Shown here: in pieces, positions 1-4,364 of the stretch | How the letters are laid out: every line of letters starts with the position of its first letter | How positions within the stretch are numbered: position 1 is the stretch's first letter | Source of the DNA: Sphingobacteriales bacterium | Lineage (GTDB): Bacteria > Bacteroidota > Bacteroidia > Chitinophagales > Chitinophagaceae | DNA: 5,695 nucleotides | NCBI GenBank assembly: GCA_023251215.1 | Contig: JAHEZF010000120.1 | Span: forward strand, 1-5,695 | Direction: 5' to 3' | Notes under the pieces: generated by a model | What the model saw: only the letters and a program-made list of their open reading frames with translations | What the model was told of the DNA's origin: nothing | The model's database searches: none | Translations under genes and position numbers: made by a program

Positions 1-414
1 GCTCCATCCTCCCAGCAATACCAGACCGATGAATGAACCTGCTTTCTGAATGGGATTGCCCAGGAAGAGACTGAATAAAAGCAAACTCAGCAGACTCATC
101 ACCAGCATCAGCAATGAATTGAATAATAATTTTGCCAAAATAAAATCCCGGGGGCTGGCGATGGAGTAGAAGTAAAGCATTCTTCCCCGGCTTTCCTGCA
201 AAAAACTTTTGGCCACTGCATTGATGCAGATGAATAACTGAATTACCCAGAACAAACCATTCCACACGTTGCTTTCGGGTTCTTCAATAGCCATGTATAA
301 TACAAAGATGGTGGCGCCAATATATAATAAGATGCCGTAAAAGCTGTACTGCTGCCTTATTTCAAGCAGCAGGTCTTTTTTGAAAAGGGTGAATATGTGA
401 TTTAACGATCTCAA
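1..414 (-). CDS. ccmB: CcmB, heme exporter ABC permease subunit (C-terminus outside window)
   Basis: This is the membrane subunit of the CcmAB ABC complex of cytochrome c maturation (System I), which works with CcmC, CcmD and CcmE in loading heme onto CcmE at the inner membrane. The 138 visible residues begin with a charged amphipathic stretch ([17 protein letters not shown], about 11-27). Hydrophobic segments follow at about 25-42, 51-68 and 99-119, and a fourth starts near 127. The [13 protein letters not shown] stretch (66-78) after the second segment is typical of CcmB. Family members are about 220 residues long, so roughly 80 are missing past position 1. The start is TTG at 412-414: it overlaps the tdk stop as TTGA and has AAGGAG (420-425, minus strand) five bases upstream; no ATG precedes the conserved N-terminus. 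This arrangement suggests translational coupling to tdk. Another ABC-2-type permease is possible, but the similarity pattern favours CcmB. The assignment is from recall of the family, not a search. Confidence 0.85.
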   Translation of the reverse strand, partial: MRSLNHIFTLFKKDLLLEIRQQYSFYGILLYIGATIFVLYMAIEEPESNVWNGLFWVIQLFICINAVAKSFLQESRGRMLYFYSIASPRDFILAKLLFNSLLMLVMSLLSLLLFSLFLGNPIQKAGSFIGLVLLGGWS

Positions 415-983
415 ACTTTCTCCTTGTTATAACAAGTGCGGCATAGGGGTTCATATACATCTTTTGCACCCAGCACTACTTGCTCATCATTTGAAATTTT
501 CCGGAATGAATAATTAGCAAGATTGCCGCAACGCATACAAATAGCATGCACTTTGGTTACAAAATCAGCTTTGGCCATAATGGAAGGCATTGGGCCAAAG
601 GGATTGCCCAGGTAATCCATATCCAAACCAGCCACAATGACCCGGATGCCCCGGTGAGCCAGTTCATCGCATACGGCAGGCAACTGGTCATCAAAAAACT
701 GGGCCTCATCCACGCCAATCACATCTGCATCCTGCGCCATCAGTAATATTTTCTGCGAATTATCAATAGGAGTGGATTGAATGGCAGTAGTATCATGCGA
801 AACGATCCTGGTCTCATCATACCGTACATCAATAGTAGGTTTAAAGATTTCCACTTTTTGATTGGCGATCTTCACTCGTCTCAGCCGGCGAATAAGTTCT
901 TCAGTCTTGCCGCTAAACATGGAGCCGCAAATCACTTCTATCCAGCCCCGGCGGTCTCCTCTAATGTTGGGTTCAATAAACAT
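411..983 (-). CDS. tdk: Thymidine kinase (type II, TK1-like)
   Basis: It phosphorylates thymidine to dTMP with ATP in the cytoplasmic pyrimidine salvage pathway (EC 2.7.1.21). At 190 residues it has the usual length of the bacterial family. The sequence shows the P-loop GSMFSGKT (20-27), the Walker B-like VDEAQFF (91-97) with the expected catalytic base Glu93, the [15 protein letters not shown] lasso-loop region (119-133), and a structural zinc site made of CMRC (149-152) and CRTC (181-184), with Tyr177 just before the second pair. All key residues are present, so the enzyme should be active. The ATG at 981-983 fits the family: about 14 residues precede the first beta strand. No Shine-Dalgarno site is visible, which is normal for Bacteroidota. 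The stop overlaps the ccmB start, so the two genes are probably co-transcribed; the functions are unrelated. Confidence 0.97.
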   Translation of the reverse strand: MFIEPNIRGDRRGWIEVICGSMFSGKTEELIRRLRRVKIANQKVEIFKPTIDVRYDETRIVSHDTTAIQSTPIDNSQKILLMAQDADVIGVDEAQFFDDQLPAVCDELAHRGIRVIVAGLDMDYLGNPFGPMPSIMAKADFVTKVHAICMRCGNLANYSFRKISNDEQVVLGAKDVYEPLCRTCYNKEKV

Positions 984-1114
984 TGTTAAGATTTAATGAT
1001 AAACAAATTTTCTTTACTTTATTGGCAAACTGTTTGTAATTTTAGAACAACTGATTTCGTTATTATACGGCTCTCAGGAAAATCATTTATAAATAATATC
1101 TTTTAACCGGTGGT

Positions 1115-1122
1115 CAAAAATA
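1115..1122 (-). promoter_or_regulatory. Possible -7 box for tdk-ccmB
   Basis: Read on the minus strand these bases are TATTTTTG, a perfect match to the Bacteroidota -7 consensus TAnnTTTG. Transcription would start near 1108 and give a leader of about 125 bases before tdk. No TTTG -33 element lies at the expected distance, and one such match in a gap of this size and composition can occur by chance. A near match, AAAATTTG (minus strand, 1004-1011), lies closer to tdk and has TTTG upstream at 1026-1029, but the 14-bp spacing is shorter than usual. I see no clear promoter for the gene that starts at 1127. Confidence 0.22.
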
Positions 1123-1126
1123 CATA

Positions 1127-1837
1127 ATGGAACGAATCGAAGCTCTGATTAACCAATTAAAAGAACAATTTGAACAAAATTCCGATCCGACAAGGCTGCT
1201 GGCAACTGTTCAATTATTGCAGCATGAACTGGCACAGCTCCAGGGTAGCAAGCCGCAAAGCCTTGGCACAGCAAAAGTGGCGGTAGTGCTTCCACAATCA
1301 ATGAATGTTTTGGCTATGAATTATTCTGGATACGAAAAATATACCCCAAAGCGGTCAGAGAAAACAACAGTACAGGAACCCGATAGCTATCGGGTAAAAG
1401 AAACTTTGTTGGTGAAAAGTGATTCAGTATCCCTGGTGCAAAAAAGTGGCCAGCTGGATATGCTGTTCGATCCTATGACAGAGATACCGACTTTATCGCA
1501 CCAACCCAGGGAAGTAAATGATACTACAGTACAAGGTGAATCACTAAATGATAAACTAAAGCAGGGGAAAACAGAGTTGATGGAAGTGCTTAGAGAAACT
1601 CCGGTAAAAGATCTTCGCAAGGCCATCGGGATCAATGACCGGTTTTTGTTTATCAACGAACTTTTCCGGGGAGATGAAGCTATGTATGAACGCAGCATAA
1701 AAACCATCAACAGTTTTAATATTTATCCTGAAGCGGAATACTGGATAAACCGGGAGTTGAAATTAAAACTGGGTTGGGATAATAATCACAAATCAGTTGA
1801 GCATTTTGATCAGCTTGTCAAAAGGCGTTTCTCCTGA
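1127..1837 (+). CDS. Conserved Bacteroidota protein of unknown function
   Basis: I do not recognise a named function. The 236-residue product has no signal peptide and no membrane segment, so it is probably cytoplasmic. Three zones are visible. Residues 1-40 form a predicted helical, coiled-coil-prone hairpin rich in Leu, Gln and Glu (ALINQLKEQFEQ, then LLATVQLLQHELAQLQ). Residues 41-150 look like a poorly ordered linker rich in Ser, Thr, Gln and Lys. Residues 151-236 form a compact, strongly patterned domain with LRKAIGINDRFLFINELF (163-180), RGDEAMYERSIKTIN (181-195) and PEAEYWINRELKLKLGW (201-217). I recall this last block as near-invariant in Bacteroidota hypothetical proteins; that is memory, not a search. 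The helical ends with a variable middle suggest an adaptor or scaffold rather than an enzyme, since no catalytic motif is seen. A 16-bp palindrome lies in the linker. The 3' end overlaps convergent waaA by 28 bp. The ATG start gives an N-terminus in keeping with the relatives I recall. Confidence 0.85.
   Translation: MERIEALINQLKEQFEQNSDPTRLLATVQLLQHELAQLQGSKPQSLGTAKVAVVLPQSMNVLAMNYSGYEKYTPKRSEKTTVQEPDSYRVKETLLVKSDSVSLVQKSGQLDMLFDPMTEIPTLSHQPREVNDTTVQGESLNDKLKQGKTELMEVLRETPVKDLRKAIGINDRFLFINELFRGDEAMYERSIKTINSFNIYPEAEYWINRELKLKLGWDNNHKSVEHFDQLVKRRFS
1379..1394. repeat. 16-bp perfect palindrome inside the unknown gene
   Basis: CCCGATAGCTATCGGG is its own reverse complement over all 16 bases. 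It is read in frame as Pro85-Asp-Ser-Tyr-Arg-Val90 (the last codon only in part) in the variable linker of the surrounding protein. I recall this same palindrome as a frequent dispersed element in Bacteroidota genomes, including between genes, so it is probably a copy of a genome-wide repeat rather than a site specific to this gene. It is not a terminator: it lies mid-gene, has no loop and no T-run follows. Confidence 0.75.
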
Positions 1838-3090
1838 ATGTATTGTATGATCTTTTCAGTGGCCCCTGTGTTTTTTTGCACATAGTTTTTTGAAGCCTTG
1901 CTGAATTCCTGGTGTTGTTGCGGATCCATTCTCAGAGCAAGAAAAGTATTGGCTAAATCTTCTGCTGAAGAAATACTCACTGCTCCTTTTTTATCAATCA
2001 AATCAGTGGCTTCTTTGTATTTTTTATAATTAGGACCGAAAAAAACTGGTTTGCCATATACCGCCGCCTCCAGGACATTATGAACTCCGCCTTTTGTAAA
2101 ACCTCCGCCAACATAATTGATATATCCGTATTTATACAAATGGGACAGCATGCCGATATTGTCAATGATAAGGATATCGTAGGGTTCTCGTTGCCTGCTC
2201 ATCAGGATTATCTGCCGGTTGCTGGTTAATTCAGAAAATGTTATTGAACCGGGAAAAAGTTTTTTCAGCTCATACAGGTGTTTGTCGCCGGTTTCATGAG
2301 GAGCGATGATGAGTTTGAGAGCAGGAAGGTTTAACAGATGGAAAACTCCCTGTAACAATTTCTCGTCTTGTTTCCAGGTGCTGCCGGCAACAATGGTCTT
2401 GCTATTACCAATAAATTGTTCGATAGCAGGTATAGGTTCAAATTTTTCAGCTATTTCGATCACCCGGTCAAATCTTGTATCACCGGAAATACTGCAAATG
2501 CCGGCTAAGCCGATTTCGTCAATTAATTTTTTGGATGCTGAATTTTGCACAAATAAATGATCAAACCGGGCCAGCATTTTCCTTTGTAATCCCCCGTACC
2601 ACTTAAAGAAAGGCATATCTTTTCTGAACAAGGCAGAAATGAGCAGCAGGGGAATATTCCTGTTCTTGATTTTCTTCAGGTAATAGTACCAGAATTCATA
2701 TTTCACAAAGATCACCAATGAGGGATTGACGATCTCAAGAAATCGTTTGGCATTGCGGAGGCCATCCATGGGCAAATAAAAGATCCAGTCAGCTCCATCA
2801 TAATTCTTTTTCACATCATAACCGGAAGGAGAGAAGAAAGTGAGTAATATCTTGTGCCTTGTACCTTGCGCCTTTAATCTTTCAATCACCGGTCTTCCCT
2901 GTTCAAATTCCCCCAGCGATGAGCAATGTATCCAGACGATCTTTTCATTTTTGGGGATTGTTTCTTTTAGCTTTTTGAAAACATTCCTTCTGCCCTTTAC
3001 CCATTTTTTTGCTTTGCTGTTAAATAAAGAACCGATATGAGTGCCTGCTTTAAAAAGCAATAAAAAGATATTATATAAAAAAACAGACAA
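1810..3090 (-). CDS. waaA: 3-deoxy-D-manno-octulosonic acid (Kdo) transferase, GT30
   Basis: WaaA (KdtA) transfers Kdo from CMP-Kdo to the lipid IVA precursor on the cytoplasmic face of the inner membrane, an essential step in LPS core assembly. The 426 residues match the family length. A hydrophobic N-terminal anchor (about 3-14) is followed by the Lys/Arg-rich NSKAKKWVKGRR (24-35). The GT30 N-terminal domain has IHCSSLGEFEQGRPVIE (54-70) with the expected catalytic Glu61, TFFSPSGY (84-91) and KYEFWYY (130-136). The C-terminal GT-B domain has SGDTRFDRV (202-210), APHE (263-266) and the CMP-binding GGGFTKGGVHNVLEAA (328-343), then YGKPVFFGP (345-353). The start is TTG at 3088-3090: an in-frame TGA lies eight codons upstream, no ATG lies between, and the first internal Met (108) is far inside the domain. 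A perfect -7 box lies 23-30 bases upstream. A short heptad repeat encodes residues 74-80. Mono- versus bifunctional Kdo transfer cannot be told from the sequence. Confidence 0.95.
   Translation of the reverse strand: MSVFLYNIFLLLFKAGTHIGSLFNSKAKKWVKGRRNVFKKLKETIPKNEKIVWIHCSSLGEFEQGRPVIERLKAQGTRHKILLTFFSPSGYDVKKNYDGADWIFYLPMDGLRNAKRFLEIVNPSLVIFVKYEFWYYYLKKIKNRNIPLLLISALFRKDMPFFKWYGGLQRKMLARFDHLFVQNSASKKLIDEIGLAGICSISGDTRFDRVIEIAEKFEPIPAIEQFIGNSKTIVAGSTWKQDEKLLQGVFHLLNLPALKLIIAPHETGDKHLYELKKLFPGSITFSELTSNRQIILMSRQREPYDILIIDNIGMLSHLYKYGYINYVGGGFTKGGVHNVLEAAVYGKPVFFGPNYKKYKEATDLIDKKGAVSISSAEDLANTFLALRMDPQQHQEFSKASKNYVQKNTGATEKIIQYIQEKRLLTS
2851..2871. repeat. Three tandem 7-bp units inside waaA
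   Basis: On the plus strand the units are CTTGTGC, CTTGTAC and CTTGCGC, followed by a decayed CTTTAAT. On the coding strand they read as AAGG-type heptads that exactly encode Ala74 to Lys80 of WaaA, seven codons for three units. This segment is the surface turn before the conserved strand ILLTFFSPSG. Similar CTTG(n)3 heptads occur, as far as I recall, between genes in Bacteroidota. A gain or loss of one unit would shift the waaA frame. Confidence 0.65.
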
Positions 3091-3112
3091 GCAGTTGATT
3101 TTAATTAAGAGT

Positions 3113-3120
3113 CAAAAGTA
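3113..3120 (-). promoter_or_regulatory. -7 promoter box for waaA
   Basis: The minus strand reads TACTTTTG, a perfect match to the TAnnTTTG -7 consensus recognised by the Bacteroidota primary sigma factor. Transcription would begin about seven bases downstream, near 3106, leaving a leader of about 16 bases before the TTG start at 3090. No TTTG -33 element is seen at 17-23 bases upstream, so the promoter may be weak or need an activator. Confidence 0.5.
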
Positions 3121-3151
3121 AAAGCAATCGGGTAAACTACCTGTATTTTAC

Positions 3152-3159
3152 TATTTTTG
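3152..3159 (+). promoter_or_regulatory. -7 promoter box for the aminotransferase-ugd unit
   Basis: TATTTTTG matches TAnnTTTG perfectly and is followed by C, the commonest context I recall for this element in Bacteroidota. Transcription would start near 3166 and give an AT-rich leader of about 22 bases before the ATG at 3188. As with the opposing waaA box 31 bp away, no good -33 TTTG is visible. Being divergent, the two promoters do not run into each other but could share a regulator bound between them. Confidence 0.5.
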
Positions 3160-3187
3160 CGCCACTTTAATATATAAATAAATCCTG

Positions 3188-4318
3188 ATGCGGCCGATCC
3201 AGATGGTAGATACAAAAACACAGTACCAAAAGATAAAACCGGTGGTAGATAGTGCAGTGCTGCAGGTAATGGAAAGTTCAGCCTTTATCAATGGAAAAGC
3301 GGTGCAGGATTTTACAACAAACCTTTCTACTTATCTTGATGTTAAACATACCATTCCCTGTGCCAATGGAACTGATGCACTGCAGATAGCCATGATGGCG
3401 TTGGGATTGCAACCCGGCGATGAAGTGATCACACCTTCTTTTACTTATATAGCCACCACAGAAGTAATTGCATTGCTCAGGTTGACTCCTGTATTTGTCG
3501 AAGTGGATCCCCAAACTTTTTGCATGGATCCTGTGGCGCTGGAGAAAGCCATGACTTTAAAAACAAAAGCTATAGTTCCGGTTCATTTATATGGTCATGC
3601 TGCGCCGATGGAAGAAATAATGGCAACCGCAAAAAAGCACAACCTGTTTGTTATCGAAGATAATGCTCAGTCTATCGGTTGCGATTACATTTTTCCGGAT
3701 GGAACAAAAAGGAAAACGGGTACTATCGGCCAAATAGGAACTACTTCTTTTTATCCTTCTAAAAATTTAGGGGCCTTTGGTGATGGCGGCGCTATTTTTA
3801 CAGATGACGATGAACTGGCACATAAAATGAAAATGATCGTCAATCACGGGCAAAGCAAAAAATATTATCATGATGTGGTGGGCTGCAACAGCCGGCTCGA
3901 TACTATACAGGCAGCAATTCTTGACATTAAGCTAAAACACCTGGATGAATACATTGTTGCAAGAAGAAAAGCAGCGGATTTTTATGATAAAGCATTTACC
4001 GGTCATCCAAAGATCATAACTCCTTACCGGGCTTCATATTCACATCATGTCTTTCATCAATATACTTTAGTGTTGGAAGGAATTGACCGTGATGGGATGA
4101 ATCAATTCCTGACAGATAATAAAATTCCTTCCATGATCTATTACCCGGTACCGGGACATAGACAAAAAATGTTTGACCAGTTTAATGTGGCTTCACAAAA
4201 AATGCCGGTTACAGACTGGCTGACGGAAAGAGTAATTTCTTTACCTATGCATACTGAACTGGATGAGGAGCAATTGAATTTTATTACAACCAAGGTTTTG
4301 GAATTTATAAATAAATAA
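3188..4318 (+). CDS. DegT/DnrJ/EryC1/StrS sugar-nucleotide aminotransferase, WbpE-like
   Basis: This is a PLP-dependent fold-type I aminotransferase that places an amino group on a keto sugar nucleotide, usually with glutamate as donor, for surface polysaccharide synthesis. The 376 residues match the family. Seen are the PLP phosphate and ring contacts ANGTDALQIA (59-68), VIEDNAQSIG (155-164) with Asp158 and Gln161, and SFYPSKNLGAFGDGGA (187-202) with Schiff-base Lys192. Also present are PVHLYGH (131-137) and NSRLDTIQAAIL near 235-246. The overall pattern resembles WbpE/WlbC, which aminates UDP-3-keto-GlcNAc-uronate, more than ArnB or PseC as I remember them. The exact substrate cannot be fixed from sequence: WbpA, WbpB and WbpD partners are not in the window. 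The ATG at 3188 gives the expected start before QMVDTKTQYQKIK; a second ATG (Met6) is possible. The gene is the first of a pair with ugd, 46 bp downstream. Confidence 0.92.
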   Translation: MRPIQMVDTKTQYQKIKPVVDSAVLQVMESSAFINGKAVQDFTTNLSTYLDVKHTIPCANGTDALQIAMMALGLQPGDEVITPSFTYIATTEVIALLRLTPVFVEVDPQTFCMDPVALEKAMTLKTKAIVPVHLYGHAAPMEEIMATAKKHNLFVIEDNAQSIGCDYIFPDGTKRKTGTIGQIGTTSFYPSKNLGAFGDGGAIFTDDDELAHKMKMIVNHGQSKKYYHDVVGCNSRLDTIQAAILDIKLKHLDEYIVARRKAADFYDKAFTGHPKIITPYRASYSHHVFHQYTLVLEGIDRDGMNQFLTDNKIPSMIYYPVPGHRQKMFDQFNVASQKMPVTDWLTERVISLPMHTELDEEQLNFITTKVLEFINK

Positions 4319-4327
4319 AATTTCATT

Positions 4328-4358
4328 CCCTCTCCAACCGGAGGAGGAAGAGAGGAGG
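4328..4358. repeat. Imperfect inverted repeat in the ugd leader
   Basis: The 46-bp gap between the aminotransferase and ugd is largely filled by a C/T-rich arm (CCCTCTCC, 4328-4335), a short AACC loop and G/A-rich sequence up to 4358. Two mutually exclusive pairings are possible. CTCC (4332-4335) can pair with GGAG (4340-4343) around a four-base loop, extending by a wobble and two outer C-G pairs. Alternatively CCTCTC (4329-4334) can pair with GAGAGG (4350-4355), which would cover part of the ribosome-binding site. It resembles the dispersed CCCTCTCC...GGAGAGGG palindrome seen in many Bacteroidota genomes (recall only). No T-run follows, so it is not a typical intrinsic terminator. Confidence 0.55.
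4353..4358 (+). promoter_or_regulatory. ugd: Shine-Dalgarno site of ugd
   Basis: AGGAGG lies six bases before the ATG at 4365, a full anti-16S match at good spacing. It fixes the ugd start. It stands out because the aminotransferase, waaA, tdk and the unknown gene have no recognisable site, and because it lies in the right arm of the leader inverted repeat. Confidence 0.6.
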
Positions 4359-4364
4359 TCATTT

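Noticed and set aside
546..989. Two plus-strand open frames antisense to tdk
   Set aside because: They lie wholly within a well-supported tdk, have no recognisable family and look like mirror frames of conserved codons.
1379..1394. Palindrome as an intrinsic terminator
   Set aside because: It has no loop and no T-run, and lies mid-gene.
1387..1710. Minus-strand open frame inside the unknown gene
   Set aside because: Ser- and Phe-rich low-quality translation, antisense to the conserved C-terminal domain; no sign of coding constraint of its own.
2851..2871. Phase-variable switch of waaA
   Set aside because: Only three imperfect units; slippage is unlikely at this length and loss of Kdo transfer would probably be lethal. 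Kept only as a repeat observation.
2306..3040. Plus-strand open frames antisense to waaA
   Set aside because: Shadows of conserved WaaA codons with no recognisable protein features.
4141..4362. Minus-strand open frame across the aminotransferase 3' end and ugd leader
   Set aside because: Its LPPPVGEG start is simply the leader repeat read backwards, a typical spurious translation of this repeat type.
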